Part shown: positions 53,995-62,544 of the stretch, piece after piece
Numbering within the stretch: the first letter of the stretch is position 1
Layout of the letters: the number at the start of each line of letters is the position of its first letter
Origin: Ancylobacter sp. IITR112
GTDB taxonomy: Bacteria > Pseudomonadota > Alphaproteobacteria > Rhizobiales > Xanthobacteraceae
DNA: 64,000 bases
Reading direction: 5' to 3'
Assembly (NCBI RefSeq): GCF_041415945.1
Contig: NZ_JBGCUS010000001.1
Span: 3,681,001 to 3,745,000, forward strand
The notes under the pieces: model-generated
The model's input: the letters and a program-made list of their open reading frames with translations, nothing else
Databases searched by the model: none
What the model was told of the DNA's origin: nothing
Translations under genes and position numbers: made by a program

Positions 53995-55085
53995 GAGCCC
54001 CTGCGGATCTGCGTCTGGTACACCGCCTCCGACAGGCCGGCCCACTGGCTGTGCTCGGCCGCGAACTTGCTGAAGGAGTCGTAGACCTTCTTGATCTTGG
54101 GATCGGAATCGGCGAGCTGCTGCAGCGTTGTGGCGGTCACCTCGCGCAGCTTGTCGACCACCGCGGTCGGGTAGGGCGCGGCGATCACGCCCTGGTTCTT
54201 CACCAGGTCGGTCATCGCCTCGCCATTGGTCGCCTCGCACCAGGTGTGGCTGAGCACGTTGCAGGCCATGGCGGCGGCACGAACGATTTCCTTGAGGTCG
54301 TCCGGCAGGCTTTCCCAGGCGGTCTTGTTGACGATCAGTTCGGTGACGTTGTTCGGCTCGTGCCAGCCGGTGGTGTAGTAATATTTGGCCGCCTTCTGCA
54401 GGCCGAGGCGGCGATCCTGATAGGGGCCGACGAACTCGGCCGCGTCGATCACGCCGCGCTCCAGTGCCGGGAAAATCTCGCCGCCCGGCAGCAGCTTCAC
54501 ATCGACGCCAAGCTGCGCATAGACCTTACCGGCCAGGCCCGGGATGCGCATCTTCAGGCCCTTGAAATCCTCGACCTTCTCGATCGGCTTGCGGAACCAG
54601 CCGGACATCTGCACGCCGGTATTGCCGAGCGGCATCGGCACGAGGTTGAAGGGCTCATAGAGCTCTTCCCACAGCTTGAGGCCGCCGCCATGGTAGATCC
54701 AGGCATTCTGGCCCTGGAAGTTGAGCCCGAACGGCACGCAGGTGAAGAACTGCGCCGCCGGCACCTTGCCGGCCCAGAAATAGGAATTGGCGGCGTTCAT
54801 CTCGACCGTGCCGGCGGAGACGGCGTCGAAGCCTTCCAGCGCCGGGATCAGCTCGCCGGCGGCGAAGTGCTGGATGGTGAGCCGCCCGCCCGACATCTTG
54901 CCGACGAGATCGCAGAAATAGGTCGGGCTGCCCGGGCCGGCGACATAGAAGGGCGCGCCGGGCCCATAGGCGTTGGTCATCTTCCAGTTGAAGCTCTGCT
55001 GGGCGCGCGCGACATGCGGCGCGGCGAGGGTGGCGACGGCGGCCGTACCCGCCAGACCGGCGCCCAGGAATCCACGACGATCCAT
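53991..55085 (-). CDS. dctP: TRAP transporter substrate-binding protein
   Basis: 364-residue periplasmic protein with a twin-arginine signal (MDRRGFLGAGLAGTAAVATL, cleavage after ARAQ). The TRAP ligand-binding core includes the carboxylate-binding Arg region GLKMRIPGLAGKVYAQLGV and the late motif AAEFVGPYQDRRLGLQKAA with YYYTTGWHEPN, resembling the TakP/DctP7 subgroup that binds 2-oxo acids and related monocarboxylates. The start at ATG 55083-55085 is chosen for its AAGGGG site. Ligand not determinable here. Confidence 0.92.
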   Translation of the reverse strand: MDRRGFLGAGLAGTAAVATLAAPHVARAQQSFNWKMTNAYGPGAPFYVAGPGSPTYFCDLVGKMSGGRLTIQHFAAGELIPALEGFDAVSAGTVEMNAANSYFWAGKVPAAQFFTCVPFGLNFQGQNAWIYHGGGLKLWEELYEPFNLVPMPLGNTGVQMSGWFRKPIEKVEDFKGLKMRIPGLAGKVYAQLGVDVKLLPGGEIFPALERGVIDAAEFVGPYQDRRLGLQKAAKYYYTTGWHEPNNVTELIVNKTAWESLPDDLKEIVRAAAMACNVLSHTWCEATNGEAMTDLVKNQGVIAAPYPTAVVDKLREVTATTLQQLADSDPKIKKVYDSFSKFAAEHSQWAGLSEAVYQTQIRRGS

Positions 55086-55392
55086 TGCTGTTCCCCTTTG
55101 TCCCGATGGCGCCAGGCGCGGCGCCCCGTGATTGATCGGCGCCACTTAAGCCGCCGCGACGCGGCCGGAGCAATGCCCCTAAAGAGGCAAACCTGTCGGG
55201 GGCACAATGGCGCCGCGGGTCTTCCTCCTGGCTAAAACTGTTTTATTACAGCGCGTTAAGCGGAGATGACGAGGAATTGTGCAGCGCCGGCCCTGATCGC
55301 CACGACAAGTTTTTGTGCGCCATTCGTCAAAGTGCTTCACTGGCGCCGAGGCGCCGCCTGCGTCATCCGTCCGCCAGCCCGAGGGATCGTCC
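55086..55392. other. divergent promoter region between dctP and the AraC-amidase fusion
   Basis: 307 bp without a gene. It contains A/T-richer blocks (AAAACTGTTTTATTACAG at 55226-55243) and GACAAGTTTTTGTGCGCC near 55301 followed by GTCAAAGTGC near 55326, possible half-sites for the adjacent AraC-type regulator. No site is certain. Confidence 0.4.
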
Positions 55393-57747
55393 ATGAACCG
55401 AGCCGTTCCCATCTCCATTAATGCCTTTCCCGCCTCCAAGCAGGAGGCGGCATGGCGCGAGACGCTGGCCTCGCTCGGTCTGGCGGCGCAGCTTGCCGCC
55501 ACGGAGGCGTTTCATTTCGGCGAGGTCTCGATCAAGCGTTCGCCGACGCAGGCGACCTTCGCCCTGCTCCGCTCGGCGGCACAGAAACTCACCGCCTTGG
55601 ATCGGGCCGCCCGGAACGCCCGGGAGCCGGCGAGGAGCGACGCGCCGGTGCTCATCGGCTTCGTCACCTATGGGCGCGGGCATCTCACCGATTCCGGCCG
55701 CCGCGCCGCCGAATTCGCCGATGGCGATCTGTGGGTGTGCGACCCCGCCAACCCCTTCTCGGTGCAGTTCCGCAACGATTTCGAGCTGCTGCTGCTCTGC
55801 CTGCCGCGCGAGCGGCTGGTGGGCCGCTTCGGCCGCGCCGCCACCGTGCCGACGCTGGTGCTCGGCGAAACCGTCTCCGCCGCCGCCGCCCGGCCGCTGA
55901 TGCGGGCGCTTGCCTCGCATTTCGCCGTGATGGAGGATGGCGATGTCATGGCGGCGGAGCCGGCGATCACCGAACTCGTGCTGTCGGCGCTGCTGGCCGA
56001 GGCCCGGCCGGAGGAGGACAACGCCACCCAGGTGCAGGCGGCCCATCTCGCCCGCGTCTGCGCCCAGATCGAGGCACGGCTGCGCGAGCCTGATTTGTCG
56101 GTGAACGACATTGCCGACGCCGAGGGCCTGTCCGCCCGCTACATCCAGCGGCTGTTCGAGGGGCAGGACCGCTCCTTCTCCGATTATGTGCGCCACCGCC
56201 GGCTGGAACAGTGCCGGCTCGATCTGGTCAACCCGCAGCACGCCGACCGTTCCATCGCCGAGATCGGCTTTCGCTGGGGCTTTGCCGATCAGGCGCATTT
56301 CAGCCGTGTGTTCAGCGCCGCCTATGGCATCTCGCCGCGCGACTACCGCAAATCCTCCGGCGCAACCGTGGAGACGCGGTGGACGCGAGGCCGCCCCATG
56401 CATTCGGGCGCCCGGCCCGCCCGTCCGGCGCCCGCGGCCGCAGCTGCCACCGAGGCACCCGATGTGCCGGCGCCGGTGCGCCCGCGCGAGGTGGTCGCGC
56501 CCGGCCATCACCATCTGCCGGTCTCGCGGGAGACGGTGCATTGGGGCTATCTCTCGCGCAGCATCGCCCCCGCCCTGCGGGTGCGCTCCGGCGCGCGGGT
56601 GACGATCGAGACCCTGACCCAGCACGCCTATGACGATCATGAGCGGATGATCGCCGGCGATCCCGGGGCCGAGAGCGTGTTCCGCTGGACCGCCGACTAC
56701 AAGGCCGTGGACCGGCGCGGCGCCGGGCCGGTCAACGCCTCCATTTTCGGGCGCGGCGCGGGCGAGGGCTTCGGCGTGCATATCTGCACCGGGCCGATCT
56801 TCGTCCATGGCGCCGAGCCCGGCGACGTGCTGGAAGTGGAAATCCTCGATCTCAAGCCGCGCCCCTGCGCCAACCCGGCGCATGCCGGCGCCGCCTTCGG
56901 CTCCAACGCCGCCTCGGCCTGGGGCTTTCACCATGACGACATTCTGGACGAGCCGCGCAAGCGCGAGGTCATCACCATCTACCGCACCGATGCCGCCGGC
57001 GAGAGCGGCTATGCCGAGGCGGTCTATTCCTTCCGCTGGGCGCCGCAGACCGACCCGTTCGGCGTCGTGCACGAAACCATCGACTACCCCGGCGTGCCCG
57101 TCGACCACCGGCTGATCGAGAAGCGCGAGGGCGTGCTGGTGGGGGCCCGCATCCCGGTGCGCCCGCATTTCGGCTTCATCGCCGTGGCCCCGCGCGAGAG
57201 CGACATGGTGGATTCGGTGCCGCCCGGCTATTTCGGCGGCAATATCGACAATTGGCGCGCCGGCAAAGGTTCCTCCGTCTATCTGCCGGTGGCGGTGCCC
57301 GGCGCCCTTCTGTCCATCGGTGATCCGCATCTGGCGCAGGGCGATGGCGAAATCAGCGGCACGGCGCTGGAATGCTCGCTCACCGGCGAGATCCGGCTGG
57401 TGCTGCACAAGCGCGGCGAGACCGACAAGCCGTTTCTCAACGGGCTCGGCGCCCCGCTGATCGAGACGCCCGACGCCTGGCTGCTGCATGGTTTCAGCTA
57501 CACTAATTATCTGCGCGAACTCGGCCGCAACGCGCAGTCCGAGGTGTTCAAGCGCTCCTCGCTGAGCCGCGCCCTGCGCAGCGCCTTCCGCGCCGCGCGC
57601 AAATTCCTGATGGAGCGCTACGGCCTCGACGAGGACGAGGCCATCTCGCTGATGTCGGTGGCGGTGGATTTCGGCGTCACCCAGGTGGCCGACGGCAATT
57701 GGGGCGTCCATGCCAGGATCAGCAAGGCGATCTTCGCCGGGCGCTGA
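55393..57747 (+). CDS. AraC-family regulator fused to an acetamidase/formamidase domain
   Basis: 784-residue uninterrupted frame, ATG after GAGGGATCG. Residues 1-230: AraC-binding-like sensor (FGEVSIKRSPTQATFALL; VLIGFVTYGRGHLTDSGRR). Residues 236-320: AraC HTH (NDIADAEGLSARYIQRLFEG; IAEIGFRWGFADQAHFSRVF; YGISPRDYRKSS). After a Pro/Ala-rich linker (about 330-365), residues 370-784 are a complete FmdA/AmdA acetamidase/formamidase domain (GPIFVHGAEPGDVLEVEILD, IPVRPHFGFIAVAP, YFGGNIDN, VYLPVAVPGALLSIGDPHLA, QGDGEISGTALE). Divergent from the TRAP operon and convergent with a second amidase gene. Transcription factor and hydrolase in one polypeptide is unusual; the domain may be catalytic or serve as an amide sensor. 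Confidence 0.93.
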   Translation: MNRAVPISINAFPASKQEAAWRETLASLGLAAQLAATEAFHFGEVSIKRSPTQATFALLRSAAQKLTALDRAARNAREPARSDAPVLIGFVTYGRGHLTDSGRRAAEFADGDLWVCDPANPFSVQFRNDFELLLLCLPRERLVGRFGRAATVPTLVLGETVSAAAARPLMRALASHFAVMEDGDVMAAEPAITELVLSALLAEARPEEDNATQVQAAHLARVCAQIEARLREPDLSVNDIADAEGLSARYIQRLFEGQDRSFSDYVRHRRLEQCRLDLVNPQHADRSIAEIGFRWGFADQAHFSRVFSAAYGISPRDYRKSSGATVETRWTRGRPMHSGARPARPAPAAAAATEAPDVPAPVRPREVVAPGHHHLPVSRETVHWGYLSRSIAPALRVRSGARVTIETLTQHAYDDHERMIAGDPGAESVFRWTADYKAVDRRGAGPVNASIFGRGAGEGFGVHICTGPIFVHGAEPGDVLEVEILDLKPRPCANPAHAGAAFGSNAASAWGFHHDDILDEPRKREVITIYRTDAAGESGYAEAVYSFRWAPQTDPFGVVHETIDYPGVPVDHRLIEKREGVLVGARIPVRPHFGFIAVAPRESDMVDSVPPGYFGGNIDNWRAGKGSSVYLPVAVPGALLSIGDPHLAQGDGEISGTALECSLTGEIRLVLHKRGETDKPFLNGLGAPLIETPDAWLLHGFSYTNYLRELGRNAQSEVFKRSSLSRALRSAFRAARKFLMERYGLDEDEAISLMSVAVDFGVTQVADGNWGVHARISKAIFAGR

Positions 57748-57780
57748 TGCCGAAGCCAGACACTGGGCACCGGCGACGGA

Positions 57781-58704
57781 TCACGCCGCGAACTGGGCGA
57801 GGATCGCTTTGTCGACCTTGCAGATATAGGTGTATTTCGGATTCACCACCTGGGTGCAGCGGGCCTCGGCGATCTGGCCGAGCAGCATATAGCCCTCCGG
57901 CGCCGGGATGCCGTAGTCATCCTCCAGCCAGTAGATCATTTCCTGGAAGGCGATGCGCATCGCGTCCTCCAGCGGCCGCGCGCAGCCGAGCGTGCAGATA
58001 TGCGTCGGCGTCTCGATGCGGGGATGGGCGAGCCGCGCGGGTGCCGTCTCCAGCGTCACCCGCACGGTCAGCGTGGCGGCGATCTCGATCGCGCCCATGC
58101 CATTGGCCTCGCCATCGCCCTGCAGCGCATGGCAGTCGCCGAGGAAGAGATGCGCGCCATCATGGTTGACGCGGAACATCACCGTGTTGCCGGGGGTGAT
58201 TTCCTGCACGTCGAGATTGCCGCCATGGGTGCCGTTGTCCACGGTGAGCACCGCGCCATGCACCGGGGCAACGCCGGCGACGCCGATCATCGGCCGCACC
58301 GGCAGCTTCACCTTGTCGCTCCAGTGGACGAGGCCGTCCTTCACCTCGACGACATGGGTGCGCAGCCCGAACTCCTTCTGCCGCACCCAGTCCGGGAACA
58401 TGCCGATGCCGGGCCACAGCGCAGTGAAGCCCAGCGTGTCGAGCTCCATGCCGAGAATTTCCAGCTTCAGCATGTCGCCCGGCCTGGCGCCCTTGACCTC
58501 GATCGGGCCAGTGGCGCCATTGACGAAGGGCAGCGTCACATCCGCCTCGGTCAGTTGCTGGCCGAGATGGCGGATGGTGCCGTCATTGGCATTGATCGCG
58601 CACTCCACCACGAAGGTCTCGCCGGGCGATACCGAGGCGATGAAGGCATCATGTGCCGACAAAGCATATTTGATGTTGCCGGACTTGCTGACGCGCTGGG
58701 TCAT
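57781..58704 (-). CDS. acetamidase/formamidase family amidohydrolase
   Basis: 307-residue FmdA/AmdA-type amidase hydrolysing short-chain amides to ammonia and acid. Motifs: SPGETFVVECAIN, GPIEVKGARPGDMLKLEIL, MIGVAGVAP, THGGNLDVQEITPG, GDCHALQGDGEANGMGAIE and the C-terminal AFQEMIYWLEDDYGI. Start ATG 58702-58704 with AGGAAACC. Shorter than the fused amidase domain (about 415 residues). Last gene of an ABC-importer operon, so it probably acts on the imported compound. Confidence 0.93.
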   Translation of the reverse strand: MTQRVSKSGNIKYALSAHDAFIASVSPGETFVVECAINANDGTIRHLGQQLTEADVTLPFVNGATGPIEVKGARPGDMLKLEILGMELDTLGFTALWPGIGMFPDWVRQKEFGLRTHVVEVKDGLVHWSDKVKLPVRPMIGVAGVAPVHGAVLTVDNGTHGGNLDVQEITPGNTVMFRVNHDGAHLFLGDCHALQGDGEANGMGAIEIAATLTVRVTLETAPARLAHPRIETPTHICTLGCARPLEDAMRIAFQEMIYWLEDDYGIPAPEGYMLLGQIAEARCTQVVNPKYTYICKVDKAILAQFAA

Positions 58705-58745
58705 GGTGGTTTCCTGGGCACTGCGGCGGGCGAGGGAGGGGCGTG

Positions 58746-59615
58746 TCAGCCGAGGCGGCGCCAGGGCATCAGCCGCTTCTCGATCTTGCCGACGATGAAG
58801 GTGAGCAGAAGGGCGAGGGCGATGGTGGCGACCAGCGCGGCGAACACTTTCGGGATGATGTAGAGCGAGCCGGCCTTGAAGATGGCGTGGCCGAGCCCTT
58901 CCGAGGAGGACATGAACTCGCCGACAATGGCGCCGATCAGCGCGAAGCCGACGGTAAGCTTGAAGCCGGCGAAGATATCGGTGAGCGAGGCCGGCACCAC
59001 CAGCTTGCGGAAGATCTGGAATTTTGACGCGCCGAGCGTGCGCATCAGGTTGATCTGGTCTTCGTCGACGCCGATGGCGCCCTTGTAGGAGGTGACCAGC
59101 GCCACGATCACCACCGAGAGCGTCGACATGGCGATCTTCGAGGTCAGCCCGGTGCCGAACCAGATGATGATGATCGGCGCCAGCGCGATGATCGGGATCG
59201 AGCCGAGCGCGATGACGAAGGGCTCGATCACCCGCGACACGAAGCGCGAATACCAGAGCGACAGGCCGATCAGCGTCCCCACCACATTGCCGACGAGGAA
59301 GCCGAGCAGCGTCTCCAGCCCGGTCACATAGGTGTCGCGCCACAGGCTGCCATCCTGCGCCATGGTGAGGAGAAAGCCGGCAATGGCCGAGGGCGAGCCG
59401 AACATGAAGGCCGCCTGCCGGTCGAAGGCGGTCATGTATTCCCAGAAGGCGAGAAAGGCGGCGAGCAGGGCGATCTGGCTCGCCAGCACCAGCAGGCTCG
59501 ACCGCCAGCGCGCCCGCCGGTGGGCGGCGAGTCGCCGGGCGGCCTCCGGCGCCGCGAGGTCGGAGGCGCCGGCCGCGGCGGCCATGGGGCGGGGCGGGAT
59601 CGGGGAACCGTTCAT
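58746..59615 (-). CDS. ABC transporter permease (NitT/TauT/SsuC type)
   Basis: 289-residue permease with about six TM segments and the coupling-loop motif TLGASKFQIFRKLVVPASLTD (EAA loop, near residue 195). AGGAGG ribosome site before ATG 59613-59615. 10 bp after the ATPase gene and 41 bp before the amidase gene. Confidence 0.94.
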   Translation of the reverse strand: MNGSPIPPRPMAAAAGASDLAAPEAARRLAAHRRARWRSSLLVLASQIALLAAFLAFWEYMTAFDRQAAFMFGSPSAIAGFLLTMAQDGSLWRDTYVTGLETLLGFLVGNVVGTLIGLSLWYSRFVSRVIEPFVIALGSIPIIALAPIIIIWFGTGLTSKIAMSTLSVVIVALVTSYKGAIGVDEDQINLMRTLGASKFQIFRKLVVPASLTDIFAGFKLTVGFALIGAIVGEFMSSSEGLGHAIFKAGSLYIIPKVFAALVATIALALLLTFIVGKIEKRLMPWRRLG

Positions 59616-59625
59616 GCCGTTCCTC

Positions 59626-60453
59626 CTAATTCCGCGTCACGTCGAGATCGGCCCAGATGCGCCGGACATAATCGACAAATCCCGCGCTCTCGCGGGCGGC
59701 GATCATGTCGGTGCGTTCCGTGCCGAGGGCGATGTCGTACACCGCCTTCACCCGGGTCGGGCGCTTGGACAGGACGATGACGCGGTCGGCGATGGACACC
59801 GCCTCCTCGATGTCATGGGTGATCAGCAGCACCGAGCGCCGGCTCTCGCGCACCAGCCGGGCGGTGTCGCTCTCGATCAGGAGCTTGGTCTGGAAGTCGA
59901 GCGCCGCGAAGGGCTCGTCGAGCAGCAGCACGTCCGGCTCATTCACCAGCGTGCGGGCCAGCGCCACCCGCTGGCGCATGCCGCCGGACAGGGTGGTCGG
60001 GTAGTGTTCGGCAAAGCCGTGCAGGCCGAGCTGGTCGAGCGCCACATGGGCCCGCTCCTCGGCCTCCGAGAACGGCACGCCGCGTATCTCCAGCCCCAGC
60101 ATCACATTGCGCAGCGCGGTGCGCCAGGGCAGCAGCAAATCCTTCTGCAGCATGTAGCCGACGCCGGCGGGCTGGCCAGCACTGTCGCGCCCGAACCAGC
60201 TCACCCGCCCGGAATCGGGGGTGATCAGCCCGCACAGCGTGTTGAGCAACGTGGTCTTGCCGCAGCCGGAGGGGCCGACAATGGCGACGATCTCGCCCTC
60301 GTTCAGCGTCAGCGACAGGTCGCCGATCACGGGCACGACGCGCCCGCCGGCATCGAAGCTCTTGGCGACCTGCGTGACCACGAGGGGCGGCACGCCGGCA
60401 CCGGCCGGCGCGCGCGCCCCTGCGGCGGTGGCGGGGGGAACCACCGCGCTCAC
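59626..60453 (-). CDS. ABC transporter ATP-binding protein (NitT/TauT/SsuB type)
   Basis: 275-residue ATPase: Walker A GPSGCGKTT, Q-loop YMLQKDLLLPWRT, signature LSGGMRQRVALARTLVNEP, Walker B VLLLDEPFAALD, switch His in LLITHDIEEA. The start is GTG 60451-60453 in a GTGA overlap with the binding-protein stop; longer frames upstream lie inside that gene. Confidence 0.95.
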   Translation of the reverse strand: MSAVVPPATAAGARAPAGAGVPPLVVTQVAKSFDAGGRVVPVIGDLSLTLNEGEIVAIVGPSGCGKTTLLNTLCGLITPDSGRVSWFGRDSAGQPAGVGYMLQKDLLLPWRTALRNVMLGLEIRGVPFSEAEERAHVALDQLGLHGFAEHYPTTLSGGMRQRVALARTLVNEPDVLLLDEPFAALDFQTKLLIESDTARLVRESRRSVLLITHDIEEAVSIADRVIVLSKRPTRVKAVYDIALGTERTDMIAARESAGFVDYVRRIWADLDVTRN

Positions 60454-61472
60454 CCGAGCTGCTTGATCGCCTTTTCGGCAAAGGAATTGTCGATGATCTG
60501 GTCGAAGCTCACCGTGCCCTTGATGTTGCCGAGATAGAGCTGCATGTCCATCAGATTGGCCCACTGGTCCGGCTTGGTGATCACCGACTGCGCCGGGATG
60601 AGGTATTTCAGCTCGGCGTCGATCGCCTTGTCGACCACCTCACCCGGCAAATCGGGGAATTCCAGCCGCGCCACCTTCTTGGCGAAATCCGGGTCGGCAT
60701 AAGTCTTGCGCGAGGATTCCTCGAACGCCGTCACCAGCGCCTGCACCATGGCCGGATCCTTGGCGATGGTGGAGGGGAGCACCATGATGCCGGTGTTGCA
60801 GAACGGGCCGATATAGTTGGAGAAGTCGAACACCACCTTGGAGCCCTGCGCCTCGGCGGCGGCGACGCTCGGCTGGTAGGCCACCGCCATGTCGGCCTGG
60901 CCCGCCAGCATGGCGCCGATCTCGGTGCCGGGATTGACCGGCACGATGATGACATCGGTGCCCAGCTTCATGCCGGCCTTTTCCACCATGCGCTTGGTGA
61001 CGGAATAATTGGTGTTGGGCTCGGGCGAGGTGACGACTTTCTTGCCCTTCAGCGCCATCGGGTCGGTGAAGGGCTCCATGGTCTTCGACACGCCGAAATA
61101 ATGCGCCCGCTGCACCACCGTGCCGACCACCACGCCGGGGCCGCCATTCTCGCGCGAGATCTGCGCCATGGTGGCGTCGCCAATGGCGAAATCGGCCGAG
61201 CCGCCGAGCACGGCGGCGAAGGTCTGGGTGTCGCCGCCGGCGGCGGAGACCTTCATGTCGAGGCCATTCTTCTCGAAGATGCCGGAATGCATGCCGACAT
61301 AGAGATTGATGTAGCCGAGATTATGCACCGCCTCGCTGAAATTCACCGTCTTCAGCGCCGCGGCGCTGGCGCGCCCGCCGATATAGGGCGCGGCCATGAG
61401 GCCGCCGCCGATCAGCGCCGAGGTCTTGAGGAAGCCGCGACGATTGAAGCCGTCGGTTGTGATCCGGGACAT
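60450..61472 (-). CDS. ABC transporter substrate-binding protein (NMT1/SsuA-like)
   Basis: 340-residue periplasmic protein with twin-arginine signal NRRGFLKTSALIGGGLMAAP. NMT1/THI5-like fold: LGYINLYVGMHSGIFEKNGL, AAVLGGSADFAIGDATMA and AMLAGQADMAVAYQPSVAAA. The start at ATG 61470-61472 (GGAGAG upstream) is preferred over a frame extending to 61655. First gene of the operon SBP-ATPase-permease-amidase. Such systems carry sulfonates, nitrate, pyrimidines or amides; the downstream amidase favours an amide or amide-yielding compound. Confidence 0.93.
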   Translation of the reverse strand: MSRITTDGFNRRGFLKTSALIGGGLMAAPYIGGRASAAALKTVNFSEAVHNLGYINLYVGMHSGIFEKNGLDMKVSAAGGDTQTFAAVLGGSADFAIGDATMAQISRENGGPGVVVGTVVQRAHYFGVSKTMEPFTDPMALKGKKVVTSPEPNTNYSVTKRMVEKAGMKLGTDVIIVPVNPGTEIGAMLAGQADMAVAYQPSVAAAEAQGSKVVFDFSNYIGPFCNTGIMVLPSTIAKDPAMVQALVTAFEESSRKTYADPDFAKKVARLEFPDLPGEVVDKAIDAELKYLIPAQSVITKPDQWANLMDMQLYLGNIKGTVSFDQIIDNSFAEKAIKQLG

Positions 61473-61570
61473 GGGTTGCTCTCCACCGTGCTGAATGCCG
61501 CATGAGCCTCGGCGGGAAGGAAAAGACCGGGTGCAGCCTGGCGCAAGCGCAAATAGAGCGCAGTAATCTG

Positions 61571-61614
61571 CCGCGAGGGGCGGCATGTTTTCGCTGCGCC
61601 ACCGCGAGGGGCGG
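61571..61614. repeat. pair of 13-bp direct repeats upstream of the ABC operon
   Basis: CCGCGAGGGGCGG at 61571-61583 and again at 61602-61614, 31 bp start to start (about three helical turns), 100-140 bp upstream of the binding-protein start. May be paired binding sites for a regulator; the rest of 61473-61745 shows no gene. Confidence 0.55.
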
Positions 61615-61745
61615 ATGGGAGATACTGTCGCAGCATTCGCGGGCGCGCTCCGCACACGCGGTTGGCGGAATGATTATTTCCGCCGCGCCGCCCGGATCAT
61701 TCTGTCAGTTTTGCCATTTGGCGCGCCTAAACAAGCGGCAGCGCC

Positions 61746-62141
61746 TCAGCGCGTGACGCGAACCGAGGCAAAGCGGCCGACCACGGCGCCGCCGCAGCGC
61801 TCCGCCGCCAGCATCGAGGCGCGGTGCGGCGGCATCGCGCCCGCCGGCAAAGGGAGGCGCCCGGGCCGGTGCGGCCGCTCGCCGGGCGGGCCGGCGCGCT
61901 CGGGCGCGTGCAACTGCTGCGACAGGTTTGACACCAGCGCCCGCAGCCGGCGGTTCTCGGCCTCCAGTTCCTTCATCTGCATCACCGCCGGCGCGCTCAG
62001 CCCGCCGAAACGGCGGCGCCAGCGGTAGAAGGTGCGCAGCGAGACCTGGGCGGTGCGGCAGATCTCATCCACCGGCACGCCGGCATCGGCCTCCGCGATC
62101 AGGTGGATGATCTCGCTTTCGGTGAACTGCGAACGTCGCAT
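61746..62141 (-). CDS. orphan IS3-OrfA-like helix-turn-helix protein
   Basis: 131 residues. The first 80 are an HTH_8-type transposase OrfA domain with coiled coil: MRRSQFTESEIIHLIAEADA, VPVDEICRTAQVSLRTFYRW, MQMKELEAENRRLRALVSNL. The Pro/Arg-rich C-terminus is unlike OrfA. No OrfB or inverted repeats are adjacent, so this is either a degenerate IS remnant or a domesticated DNA-binding protein. ATG 62139-62141 chosen because homology begins there. Confidence 0.65.
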   Translation of the reverse strand: MRRSQFTESEIIHLIAEADAGVPVDEICRTAQVSLRTFYRWRRRFGGLSAPAVMQMKELEAENRRLRALVSNLSQQLHAPERAGPPGERPHRPGRLPLPAGAMPPHRASMLAAERCGGAVVGRFASVRVTR

Positions 62142-62544
62142 CGGATCGTCCTCATGAATGTTGACGGATCGAACGGTCGAACCTGTCCCCACACCCCAAG
62201 CCGGTCATCTGGCGCGGCGGCCGTCAGCCGCACAACAGATAAGCATGCGCTTAATATGAGCACAGTACCGCGTCTCGCCCCGCGCCGCGACCGAAATCCT
62301 GCGCCGCGTCACAGCCGGGCCCGGTTGCTTGGCGGCGCGGGAGGGCGCGGGCGGTCCTCGCCCCGGCCCGCATGGTGGCGGGCGGGCAGAGGCGTGCGCC
62401 GGCAAGTGGCAATCCTGCCAGAAACGACGCGCCAGCACGGCTGGTGCCGCGCCCTTGGGCAGGGCTGACCATTATATGAAGTTGCGCCCCGGCGGGGGTT
62501 CCACAGAATTCGCGGCATCTTGCGAACATCGAGGTGTCCGTCCC
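62142..62544. other. intergenic region upstream of urtA
   Basis: 403 bp without a recognisable gene. It includes a locally A/T-richer stretch around 62240-62270 (AAGCATGCGCTTAATATGAG) that may carry a promoter, and GCAC-N5-GTGC at 62435-62447, whose spacing is wrong for NtrC. Confidence 0.4.

Noticed and set aside
61746..62141. A complete IS element around the OrfA-like gene
   Set aside because: No OrfB frame and no terminal inverted repeats could be seen on either side.
62435..62447. GCAC-N5-GTGC as an NtrC site for urtA
   Set aside because: NtrC sites have GCAC-N7-GTGC; no -24/-12 sigma54 promoter was found nearby.
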